Assembly: GCA_963530295.1 (NCBI GenBank)
Contig: CAUSCF010000011.1
Location: forward strand, 1 to 64,000
Reading direction: 5' to 3'
DNA length: 64,000 bases
Source of the DNA: JABCPE02 sp963530295
Lineage (GTDB): Bacteria; Bacteroidota; Bacteroidia; Flavobacteriales; Weeksellaceae
The position numbers were made by a program, and so were the translations under genes. Each line of letters opens with the position of its first letter. The stretch's first letter is position 1. The notes under the pieces are model-generated. The model ran no database searches. It saw nothing but the letters and a program-made list of their open reading frames with translations, and was not told the origin of the DNA. Below are positions 51,999 through 59,459 of the stretch, in pieces.

Positions 51999-52268
51999 TT
52001 ACCAACTTGCTTTTTTAACACCAGGGATAAGTCCTTGGTTTGCCATTTCTCTGAAAGTAACTCTCGAAATTCCGAAGATTCTCATATACCCTCTTGGTCT
52101 TCCTGTAAGTTTGCATCTGTTGTGCAATCTCACTGGAGAAGCATTTTTAGGCAATTTTTGTAGAGCTTCGTAATCTCCCGCTTCTTTCAAAGCTTTTCTT
52201 TTAGCGGCATATTTAGCAACTAGTGCTTCTCTTTTGCGCTCACGCGCTTTCATTGATTCCTTTGCCAT
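51999..52268 (-). CDS. rpsN: 30S ribosomal protein S14 (zinc-free long form)
   Basis: An 89-residue S14 of the long type that lacks the CxxC zinc motifs; only Cys112-type residues are missing and one Cys remains in RLHNRCKLTGRPRGYMRIFG. Ends in the conserved GLIPGVKKASW. It starts 2 bases after rplE. Confidence 0.96.
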   Translation of the reverse strand: MAKESMKARERKREALVAKYAAKRKALKEAGDYEALQKLPKNASPVRLHNRCKLTGRPRGYMRIFGISRVTFREMANQGLIPGVKKASW

Positions 52269-52270
52269 GA

Positions 52271-52822
52271 TTAGTTCTTTTTAAACGGTAATCCGAAATG
52301 AGTTAATAAAACTTTAGCTTCTTTATCTGTTTTAGCAGAAGTCACAAAAGTAATATCCATACCTTGGATTTTTTTCACTTTATCAATCACGATTTCAGGG
52401 AAGATAATCTGCTCGGTAATACCCAAGTTGTAGTTACCTCTTCCATCAAAACCATCAGCTTTGATTCCGCTGAAATCTCTGATTCTTGGTAGTGCAGAAG
52501 ATGTAAGTCTATCTAAAAATTCGTACATTCTGTCTGCTCTTAGTGTTACTTTCGCTCCAATTGGAACACCTCTTCTCAATTTGAATGATGCTTCATCTTT
52601 TTTAGAGATTGTTCCTACTGCTTTTTGTCCAGTAATTGCTGTAAGTTCTTCTACCGCATAATCTACAATCTTCTTATCTTGTACTGCATCTCCCAAACCT
52701 TGAGAAAGTACGATTTTCTCTAATCTTGGTACTTGCATTACAGACTTATACCCAAATTCTTCCATCATTGCTGGAACAATTTTTTCTTTATATAATTTTT
52801 TGGGTCTAGCTATGTATTCCAT
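52271..52822 (-). CDS. rplE: 50S ribosomal protein L5
   Basis: A 183-residue 5S rRNA-binding protein that contacts the P-site tRNA. Landmarks: RLEKIVLSQGLGDAVQDKK, the signature FKLRRGVPIGAKVTLR and the GNYNLGITEQIIFPEI segment. Confidence 0.97.
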   Translation of the reverse strand: MEYIARPKKLYKEKIVPAMMEEFGYKSVMQVPRLEKIVLSQGLGDAVQDKKIVDYAVEELTAITGQKAVGTISKKDEASFKLRRGVPIGAKVTLRADRMYEFLDRLTSSALPRIRDFSGIKADGFDGRGNYNLGITEQIIFPEIVIDKVKKIQGMDITFVTSAKTDKEAKVLLTHFGLPFKKN

Positions 52823-52833
52823 CTTTTAGTCTT

Positions 52834-53154
52834 TTATAAAATTTCACCAGATTTTTTTGCAAATCTTACTTTTTTATCTCCTTCCATTTTGTATCCAACT
52901 TTTGTAGCTTTTCCTGTTTTAGGATCTACTAATGCTAAGTTAGAAATATGGATTGAAGCTTCCTTTTCTACAATTCCTCCTTGTGGATTAGACGCAGATG
53001 GCTTTACATGCTTCTTTACGATATTAAGACCTGCAACTACAGCTCTATTTTTATCTTTAATTACAGCAATAACTTCACCCGTTTTACCTTTAATGTTTTT
53101 GTTACCTGTTGTAACAATTACATTATCTCCTTTTTTGATTTTTAACTTTGTCAT
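52834..53154 (-). CDS. rplX: 50S ribosomal protein L24
   Basis: A 106-residue assembly initiator of the large subunit with a KOW motif: KKGDNVIVTTGNKNIKGKTG near the start and IHISNLALVDPKTGKATKVG further on. Confidence 0.97.
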   Translation of the reverse strand: MTKLKIKKGDNVIVTTGNKNIKGKTGEVIAVIKDKNRAVVAGLNIVKKHVKPSASNPQGGIVEKEASIHISNLALVDPKTGKATKVGYKMEGDKKVRFAKKSGEIL

Positions 53155-53165
53155 CTTTCTAGAAT

Positions 53166-53534
53166 TTATAAAACTTCAGGGGCTAATGAAATTACTTTCA
53201 TATATTCTTTATCTCTCAACTCTCTAGCAACAGGTCCGAAAACACGAGTTCCTCTCATTTCTCCCGCTGCATTGAGCAAAACACAAGCATTGTCATCGAA
53301 ACTGATGTATGAACCATCTTTTCTGCGAACAGCTTTTTTAGTTCTTACTACAACAGCTTTAGACACTTGTCCTTTCTTTGCATTTCCTGATGGAGTAGCA
53401 TCTTTAATAGTAACTACGATTTTATCACCAACAGAAGCATATCTTCTTCTAGTACCACCTAGAACTCTGATTACTAGCACCTCTTTAGCACCAGTGTTAT
53501 CAGCTACTTTTAATCTTGATTCAGTTTGTAACAT
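53166..53534 (-). CDS. rplN: 50S ribosomal protein L14
   Basis: A 122-residue beta-barrel protein at the subunit interface: MLQTESRLKVADNTGAKEVL, GDKIVVTIKDATPSG and the C-terminal RELRDKEYMKVISLAPEVL. Its start codon shares one base with the rpsQ stop. Confidence 0.97.
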   Translation of the reverse strand: MLQTESRLKVADNTGAKEVLVIRVLGGTRRRYASVGDKIVVTIKDATPSGNAKKGQVSKAVVVRTKKAVRRKDGSYISFDDNACVLLNAAGEMRGTRVFGPVARELRDKEYMKVISLAPEVL

Positions 53535-53788
53535 TACTTAGCTCTTTCTATAATTCTTACTAATCTCCATCTCTTATTCTTACTCAAAGGTCTAGTTTCT
53601 TGGATTAGAACTGTATCACCTTCGTTACACTCGTTGTTCTCATCATGTGCAGTATATTTTTTCGTTTTTAATACGAATTTACCGTACATAGGATGTTTCA
53701 TTCTCATAGTTTCACTAACAACAATGGTTTTTTCCATTTTATTGCTCGAAACTATTCCTATTCTTTCTTTTCTTAAATTTCTTTCCAT
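53534..53788 (-). CDS. rpsQ: 30S ribosomal protein S17
   Basis: An 84-residue OB-fold primary rRNA binder: RKERIGIVSSNKMEKTIVV, then KKYTAHDENNECNEGDTVLI. The stop overlaps the rplN start by one base (TAATG), indicating coupled translation. Confidence 0.97.
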   Translation of the reverse strand: MERNLRKERIGIVSSNKMEKTIVVSETMRMKHPMYGKFVLKTKKYTAHDENNECNEGDTVLIQETRPLSKNKRWRLVRIIERAK

Positions 53789-53802
53789 GCTTAAAATGAA
53801 AA

Positions 53803-53988
53803 TTATTGTTTGTTAGTTAACTCGGTTTCAAGTCTTGCGATTGTTCTTCTTAAATCTCTGATTTGAATAGGATTTTCTACTGGGCTAATTTTGTGAGCCA
53901 ATTTTGTTTTGCTGTAAGTAGATCTCAACTCTACTAATTTCGCCTTGATATCCTCTACGCTTAAGTTCTTAATTTCAGCTTGTTTCAT
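53803..53988 (-). CDS. rpmC: 50S ribosomal protein L29
   Basis: A 61-residue helical protein near the peptide exit: MKQAEIKNLSVEDIKAKLVE and the signature ENPIQIRDLRRTIARLETEL. Confidence 0.96.
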   Translation of the reverse strand: MKQAEIKNLSVEDIKAKLVELRSTYSKTKLAHKISPVENPIQIRDLRRTIARLETELTNKQ

Positions 53989-53999
53989 AATTTCGAGAT

Positions 54000-54425
54000 T
54001 TATTGTGGTTGAACAAAATCATTAGCTACTATGAACTTCGTAACTACTGGAAGTTTTTGTGCAGCAAGTCTTAACGCTTCTTTCGCTACTTCGTAAGGTA
54101 CTCCTCCGATTTCAAACATTACTCTTCCTGGTTTTACTACAGCTACCCAGTATTCTACAGCACCTTTACCTTTACCCATCCTTACTTCAGCTGGTTTTTT
54201 AGTAATTGGCTTATCTGGGAATATTTTAATCCATAGTTGCCCCTCTCTCTTCATATATCTTGTAGCAGCGATACGAGCCGCCTCAATCTGTCTTGCAGTG
54301 ATCCAAGCACCTTCCATGGCTTTAATTCCGAATGTTCCGTAAGCTAACTGAGCTCCTCTGTTAGCATTACCTTTCATTTTCATTTTATGAACACGACGGA
54401 ACTTGGTTCTTTTTGGTTGTAACAT
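54000..54425 (-). CDS. rplP: 50S ribosomal protein L16
   Basis: A 141-residue protein near the A site: MLQPKRTKFRRVHKMKMKGN, GTFGIKAMEGAWITARQIEA and the signature RMGKGKGAVEYWVAVVKPG. A 93-base gap of simple AT-rich repeats (54426-54518) separates it from rpsC. Confidence 0.97.
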   Translation of the reverse strand: MLQPKRTKFRRVHKMKMKGNANRGAQLAYGTFGIKAMEGAWITARQIEAARIAATRYMKREGQLWIKIFPDKPITKKPAEVRMGKGKGAVEYWVAVVKPGRVMFEIGGVPYEVAKEALRLAAQKLPVVTKFIVANDFVQPQ

Positions 54426-54518
54426 AATTTTAGAATTTTAGATCTTAGATTTTAAATTTTAGATTTTAAAAGGTAACGGCATTTAAAATTTTCAATTTCA
54501 AACCTAAAATTTCATTAA

Positions 54519-55226
54519 TTATTTTCTTTCTCTTTTTTTACCTCCTCCTGATGCAGGCCCTTTCTTTTGTGGTTGTCCTACAAGTGGAGAAAGCTCTCTC
54601 TTACCATATACTTCACCCTTCATAATCCACACTTTAACACCCAATCTACCATAAGTAGTGTGTGCTTCTGCGATATGATAATCTATATCTGCTCTGAATG
54701 TAGATAGAGGAATTCTTCCTTCTTTGAAAGATTCTGATCTTGCCATTTCAGCTCCGTTCAATCTTCCAGAAATCTGAACTTTTATCCCCTCTGCTCCCAT
54801 TCTCATAGAACCAGCGATAGCCATTTTAACAGCTCTTCTGTAAGAAATTCTGTTTTCAATTTGCTTAGCAATGCTATCCGCAACCAATACAGCATCTAAT
54901 TCTGGTCTCTTAATTTCAAAGATGTTAATTTGAATATCCTTATCAGTGATTTTCTTTAACTCTTCTTTTAATTTATCAACCTCTTGACCACCTTTACCAA
55001 TGATTAAACCTGGTCTTGCTGTAGTGATTGTAACAGTAACTAACTTTAATGTTCTTTCTATAAAGATTCTAGAGATTCCACCTTTAGATAATCTAGCCTC
55101 AAGGTATCTTCTGATCTTATAGTCTTCTGCGATTCTATCCCCATAATCATTTCCTCCAAACCAGTTAGAATCCCAACCTCTAATGATTCCTAATCTATTA
55201 CCAATTGGATTTGTCTTCTGTCCCAT
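54519..55226 (-). CDS. rpsC: 30S ribosomal protein S3
   Basis: A 235-residue protein at the mRNA entry site. N-terminal KH domain with the GxxG loop in GLIIGKGGQEV (about 77-87), and a C-terminal alpha/beta domain (GAEGIKVQISGRLNGAEMAR). The C-terminal tail is basic (RELSPLVGQPQKKG and onward). Confidence 0.97.
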   Translation of the reverse strand: MGQKTNPIGNRLGIIRGWDSNWFGGNDYGDRIAEDYKIRRYLEARLSKGGISRIFIERTLKLVTVTITTARPGLIIGKGGQEVDKLKEELKKITDKDIQINIFEIKRPELDAVLVADSIAKQIENRISYRRAVKMAIAGSMRMGAEGIKVQISGRLNGAEMARSESFKEGRIPLSTFRADIDYHIAEAHTTYGRLGVKVWIMKGEVYGKRELSPLVGQPQKKGPASGGGKKRERK

Positions 55227-55233
55227 ACCTTGA

Positions 55234-55638
55234 TTATTGATTTTCTGATTTATTACCTAAAATTAAAGTCACATGGTTAGATCTTTTTCTAATTCTGTAA
55301 CCTCTACCTTGTGGTGCTGGTCTCAATCTTTTTAATTGTCTAGCACTATCCACATAAATCTCTTTTACAAAAAGATTTGCTGCTTCTACATCAGCGTTAG
55401 GGTTTTTCACCTGCCAGTTAGCAATTGCTGATAACAACAATTTTTCTAACTTGTTAGAAGCCTCTTTTTTAGAGTATTTTAGGATATATAATGCTTTATC
55501 TACATTTTCTCCACGGATGATATCAGCAACTAATCTCATTTTTCTTGGAGAAGAAGGACAATCATTTAGACATGCTTTTACCACATCTCCATTCGCTGCT
55601 TTTCTAGCTAATGCACTGTTTTGTTTTCTTATTCCCAT
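55234..55638 (-). CDS. rplV: 50S ribosomal protein L22
   Basis: A 134-residue protein lining the exit tunnel: CPSSPRKMRLVADIIRGENV, then the tunnel hairpin near LKRLRPAPQGRGYRIRKRSN and HVTLILG. Confidence 0.97.
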   Translation of the reverse strand: MGIRKQNSALARKAANGDVVKACLNDCPSSPRKMRLVADIIRGENVDKALYILKYSKKEASNKLEKLLLSAIANWQVKNPNADVEAANLFVKEIYVDSARQLKRLRPAPQGRGYRIRKRSNHVTLILGNKSENQ

Positions 55639-55643
55639 GACTA

Positions 55644-55922
55644 TTATCTGCTACCTTTATTTTTATTACCCGCGTGACCTCTGAAAGATCTTGTCGGAGA
55701 AAATTCGCCTAACTTATGACCTACCATATTTTCAGTGATATATACAGGGATAAAAGATTTCCCGTTGTGCACTGCTATAGTTTGTCCTACCATGTCTGGA
55801 GAAATCATAGATGCTCTAGACCATGTTTTAATTACTGTCTTTTTACCAGACTCTATATTTGCTTGAACCTTTTTCTCTAATGAATGGTGAATAAAAGGTC
55901 CTTTCTTAAGTGATCTTGCCAT
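55644..55922 (-). CDS. rpsS: 30S ribosomal protein S19
   Basis: A 92-residue head protein: MARSLKKGPFIHHSLEKKV and the signature GHKLGEFSPTRSFRGHAGN. Starts 2 bases after rplB. Confidence 0.97.
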   Translation of the reverse strand: MARSLKKGPFIHHSLEKKVQANIESGKKTVIKTWSRASMISPDMVGQTIAVHNGKSFIPVYITENMVGHKLGEFSPTRSFRGHAGNKNKGSR

Positions 55923-55924
55923 AA

Positions 55925-56746
55925 TTATTTTCTTTTAGATACGATGTAACGGTTAGACACTTTGTTTTTCTTTCTAGTCTTGTAACCTTTAGCTGGTTTA
56001 CCGTTTCTAGATCTTGGGTGACCACCAGATGATCTACCTTCACCACCACCCATTGGGTGATCTACTGGGTTCATAACTACCGCTCTAGTTCTTGGTCTTC
56101 TACCCAACCATCTGCTTCTACCTGCTTTACCAGAAACTGTAAGCTGATGATCCGAGTTTGATACTGAACCTATCATTGCCATACACTCTACCAAGATCAT
56201 TCTTGATTCTCCTGAAGGCAATTTAACGATAGCGTATTTTCCATCTCTTGAAGTCAACTGTGCTGAAGAACCTGCACTTCTTGCAAGAATTGCTCCTTGT
56301 CCTGGTTTCATTTCTATACAAGAAATTACTGAACCCAAAGGAATGTTCTTCAATTTCATAGCGTTTCCTATTTCAGGAGCTACATTTTCCCCAGAAACTA
56401 CTTTTTGCCCTACTTTGATACCAGCTGGAGCTACGATATATCTCTTTTCTCCATCTGCATATTCTAGTAATGCGATAAAAGCTGTTCTGTTTGGATCATA
56501 CTCTACAGTTTTTACAGTAGCATCAACATTAAATTTATTTCTTTTAAAGTCAATGATTCTGTACTTCTTTTTGTGTCCACCTCCGGTGTAACGCATGGTC
56601 ATTTTACCTGTGTTGTTACGCCCACCTGATTTCTTAATACCAAAAGTCAAAGATTTCTCTGGCTTGTTGGTAGTAATTTCATCAAAATTGTTTACAATTC
56701 TGAATCTCTGTCCCGGGGTGATAGGTTTTAATTTTCTAACAGACAT
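55925..56746 (-). CDS. rplB: 50S ribosomal protein L2
   Basis: A 273-residue protein needed for subunit association and peptidyl transfer. Landmarks: GRNNTGKMTMRYTGGGHKKK, DPNRTAFIALLEYADGEKRY and the C-terminal NPVDHPMGGGEGRSSGGHPR with the critical His. Confidence 0.98.
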   Translation of the reverse strand: MSVRKLKPITPGQRFRIVNNFDEITTNKPEKSLTFGIKKSGGRNNTGKMTMRYTGGGHKKKYRIIDFKRNKFNVDATVKTVEYDPNRTAFIALLEYADGEKRYIVAPAGIKVGQKVVSGENVAPEIGNAMKLKNIPLGSVISCIEMKPGQGAILARSAGSSAQLTSRDGKYAIVKLPSGESRMILVECMAMIGSVSNSDHQLTVSGKAGRSRWLGRRPRTRAVVMNPVDHPMGGGEGRSSGGHPRSRNGKPAKGYKTRKKNKVSNRYIVSKRK

Positions 56747-56768
56747 TACTATTATTTATAATTAATTA

Positions 56769-57056
56769 TTAATTTGCAAAAACATCGATAACTTCACCTG
56801 CTTGAAGCTCTATAACTGCTTTCTTCAATTTGTTAGTTTTACCAACTTGAAGACCTTTTTTAGTGTATTTCATAGAAACTTTAGGAGCATAAATCATAGT
56901 CCTAACATTTGCTACCTTTACACCATAAGCTTCTTCTACAGCATTTTTAATTTGGATTTTATTCGCTTTAGTATCCACTAAAAAAGAATACTGTCCTCTC
57001 AAATCTGTAAGATAAGTCGCTTTTTCCGAAATGATTGGTTTAATAATGATTGACAT
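56769..57056 (-). CDS. rplW: 50S ribosomal protein L23
   Basis: A 95-residue protein at the tunnel exit, the docking site for trigger factor and SRP: IIKPIISEKATYLTDLRGQY and NAVEEAYGVKVANVRTM. Confidence 0.97.
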   Translation of the reverse strand: MSIIIKPIISEKATYLTDLRGQYSFLVDTKANKIQIKNAVEEAYGVKVANVRTMIYAPKVSMKYTKKGLQVGKTNKLKKAVIELQAGEVIDVFAN

Positions 57057-57059
57057 GAT

Positions 57060-57689
57060 TTATTTTCTTAAATTTTCTTGAAACTTCTCTACTGCACCTT
57101 CGAAGAATACGACCTCACCAGCATTAATTAAATCATAAGAAGAAATTTCGTTATAATTCATCACTTTTGCTTTTGGTAAGTTTCTTGAAGATAAAAATAC
57201 ATTCTTGTTTGCTTCGGCAAGAATAAACAATGACTTCTTACCTTCCAAACCTAAAGCATTCACTACATTAACAAAATCTTTTGTTTTAGGAGCAGAGAAA
57301 TTCAACTCTTCTAAAACTTTGATAGAATCTTCTCTCATTTTTTGAGAAAGAACAGATTTTTTCGCTAATCTTTTTAATGCTTTATTTAATTTAAATCTAT
57401 AATCTCTTGGCTTAGGTCCGAAAACTCTACCTCCTCCTTTGAATACAGGCGATTTAATATCCCCGTATCTTGCAGAACCAGAACCTTTCTGTTTCTTCAA
57501 TTTTTTAGTAGAAGCTGTGATTTCACTTCTTTCTTTAGACTTATGCGTACCTTGTCTTTGAGCCGCAAGATATTGTTTCACTTCTAAGTAAACCGCGTGC
57601 TGGTTAGGCTCGATACCAAAGATAGTATCATCTAACTGTACTTTTCTTCCGGTTTCTTTTCCTGATGTATTTAATACTACTAATTCCAT
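57060..57689 (-). CDS. rplD: 50S ribosomal protein L4
   Basis: A 209-residue tunnel protein: AQRQGTHKSKERSEITASTK, then GSGSARYGDIKSPVFKGGGR and the FGPKPRDYRFKLNK loop. In other bacteria L4 represses the S10 operon by acting on its leader. Overlaps rplC by 10 bases. Confidence 0.97.
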   Translation of the reverse strand: MELVVLNTSGKETGRKVQLDDTIFGIEPNQHAVYLEVKQYLAAQRQGTHKSKERSEITASTKKLKKQKGSGSARYGDIKSPVFKGGGRVFGPKPRDYRFKLNKALKRLAKKSVLSQKMREDSIKVLEELNFSAPKTKDFVNVVNALGLEGKKSLFILAEANKNVFLSSRNLPKAKVMNYNEISSYDLINAGEVVFFEGAVEKFQENLRK

Positions 57690-58303
57690 TTTCTGATAAT
57701 TACATAAGAATTTTTAGCTCCCGGAACAGCACCTTTTACTATTAAAAGATTTTGTTCTTTATCTATTTTTAACACTTGAAGGTTTTGAACAGTAACCTGC
57801 TCACCTCCCATTCTACCAGCCATTCTCAAGCCTTTGAAAACTCTTGATGGATCTGAACCCGCACCGATAGAACCCGGAGCTCTCAATCTATTGTGCTGTC
57901 CATGAGTCTGCTGCATTACACCACCAAAACCATGTCTTTTAACAACACCTTGAAAACCTTTACCTTTTGAAGTTCCTGTAACATCTACATACTCTCCTTC
58001 TACGAAGATATCTACATTCACTTCATCTCCTAATTTCACATCTTCGAATCCATTGTGGAATTCTACGATTTTCGCCTTAGGAGCAGAACCAGCCTTTTTG
58101 AAATGACCAGCTAATGCCTTTCCGACATTCTTTTCACTCTTGTCATCGAAACCTAATTGAATAGCTGAATAACCATCAACTTCTTCGGTTCTGACCTGTA
58201 AAACCGAGCACGGACCAGCCTGAATAACTGTACAAGGAATATTTTTTCCTTCTTCGTTAAACAAAGAGGTCATACCGATTTTCTTACCAATAATACCTGA
58301 CAT
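57680..58303 (-). CDS. rplC: 50S ribosomal protein L3
   Basis: A 207-residue protein near the peptidyl transferase centre: MSGIIGKKIGMTSLFNEEG at the start and FQGVVKRHGFGGVMQQTHGQ in the middle, with the conserved Gln that is methylated in some bacteria. It is the first gene of the supercluster here, preceded by a promoter and a leader of about 100 bases, without rpsJ. Confidence 0.97.
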   Translation of the reverse strand: MSGIIGKKIGMTSLFNEEGKNIPCTVIQAGPCSVLQVRTEEVDGYSAIQLGFDDKSEKNVGKALAGHFKKAGSAPKAKIVEFHNGFEDVKLGDEVNVDIFVEGEYVDVTGTSKGKGFQGVVKRHGFGGVMQQTHGQHNRLRAPGSIGAGSDPSRVFKGLRMAGRMGGEQVTVQNLQVLKIDKEQNLLIVKGAVPGAKNSYVIIRKWN

Positions 58304-58408
58304 TGTATAATTAAAAATTTATTTAAATTATTTTCTTTACACTCATATTCAGTGGTTTATATTGATTTTATTCATAAATAAACACAATCTTCCCACTAAA
58401 TAAGTGTG

Positions 58409-58439
58409 CAAATTTAAGGTTTTTTTTTGAATCTACAAA
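58409..58439 (-). promoter_or_regulatory. Strong Bacteroidetes-type promoter of the ribosomal supercluster
   Basis: Reverse-strand -33 TTTG (58436-58439), 19-base spacer and -7 TAAATTTG (58409-58416), an essentially perfect consensus. It implies a leader of about 100 bases before rplC, long enough for a regulatory structure; I did not find a clear L4-type leader fold by eye. Confidence 0.7.
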
Positions 58440-58478
58440 TTGTAAGTCGTTTTTTTTCTGTATTTTATTATTTTTTTC

Positions 58479-58486
58479 TAACTTTG
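58479..58486 (+). promoter_or_regulatory. -7 promoter box of the secreted-pair operon, very close to the start
   Basis: TAACTTTG ends only 6 bases before the ATG at 58493. If this box is used the transcript would be leaderless or nearly so. It is divergent from the ribosomal promoter. Confidence 0.45.
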
Positions 58487-58492
58487 AAGTCT

Positions 58493-59455
58493 ATGAAATT
58501 ATTCCATGTTTTCATTTTATTTTTACTCATCAATTGTTCTAGTCCAAAGGAACATTCTTACTCTTTTTATTACTGGCGAACAGAGTGGAATTTGGACAAA
58601 AAAGAGCAAGAAAACCTGAAAAAATCTCAATCACAGACCATATACACCAGATTTTTTGATATTGATAAAAAAGAGGACAGATTCACTACTGTTGGGAAAA
58701 TTCATTTTTTGCAAAAAAGCGACCTTTCTCTTACGCCTGTGATTTTCATAACGAATCGAACTTTTTTCGGAATCAAAAAAGAAGAAATCCATTCCCTTGT
58801 GAAAAACACTCTTTCTCTTATAGAAAATATAAAAAACGAAAACAAACTCTCTCTGACTTCCGAAATACAAGTAGACTGTGACTGGACAGAGCAAACGAGA
58901 GAAGATTATTTCCTGTTTTTAGAAGAACTAAAAAATATTTCAAAACAAAAAATCACCTGCACCCTTCGGCTCCACCAAGTGAAAGACAAAGAAAAAACAG
59001 GATTTCCGCCCGTGGAAAAGGTTTATCTAATGTGCTACGCCACTTATTCGCCACTAGAAAACCAGCCGAAAAATTCGATTTTAGATGTTCCCACACTCAA
59101 AAATTATCTAATGAACATTGAGGAATATCCCATAAAAATGGACATTGCCCTTCCTTTATACTCTTGGGGAATCGTGAGCAATCATGTCGGAAAAAAGAAA
59201 CTCATCAACGCGCTGACGATAAATAATTTATCTCAAAACAAAAACTTTAAGAAAATTTCTGAAACAGAATTTGAAGTATTGGAAGATGATTTTTATTTTG
59301 GCGTGTACCTCAGCAAAGGATTTAAAATCAAAATTGAGGAAATTTCCCAAAACCAATTAGACGAAGTAAAACATTTTTTAGATAAAAAACTAGACCATTA
59401 TAATATTGTATACTATCATCTGGATAGTAAATTTGTAGAAAAATATACTTTATAG
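58493..59455 (+). CDS. Lipoprotein of unknown function, possible DUF3142-like TIM barrel
   Basis: A 320-residue predicted lipoprotein: signal MKLFHVFILFLLINC with Cys15 as the anchor. The mature sequence starts YYWRTEWNLDKKEQE and contains LTSEIQVDCDWTEQTREDYF (about 119-138), KITCTLRLHQVKD and KMDIALPLYSWGIV. This order of a QxDxDW-type strand, a helix with a Y-x-x-F-L pattern and an LR/LHQ strand resembles the DUF3142 group of TIM-barrel, glycoside-hydrolase-like proteins (recalled, not searched). The longer frame back to 58427 is excluded by the promoter box. The next gene starts 4 bases after its stop, so they form an operon. Enzymatic activity is not shown. Confidence 0.7.
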   Translation: MKLFHVFILFLLINCSSPKEHSYSFYYWRTEWNLDKKEQENLKKSQSQTIYTRFFDIDKKEDRFTTVGKIHFLQKSDLSLTPVIFITNRTFFGIKKEEIHSLVKNTLSLIENIKNENKLSLTSEIQVDCDWTEQTREDYFLFLEELKNISKQKITCTLRLHQVKDKEKTGFPPVEKVYLMCYATYSPLENQPKNSILDVPTLKNYLMNIEEYPIKMDIALPLYSWGIVSNHVGKKKLINALTINNLSQNKNFKKISETEFEVLEDDFYFGVYLSKGFKIKIEEISQNQLDEVKHFLDKKLDHYNIVYYHLDSKFVEKYTL

Positions 59456-59459
59456 AATT

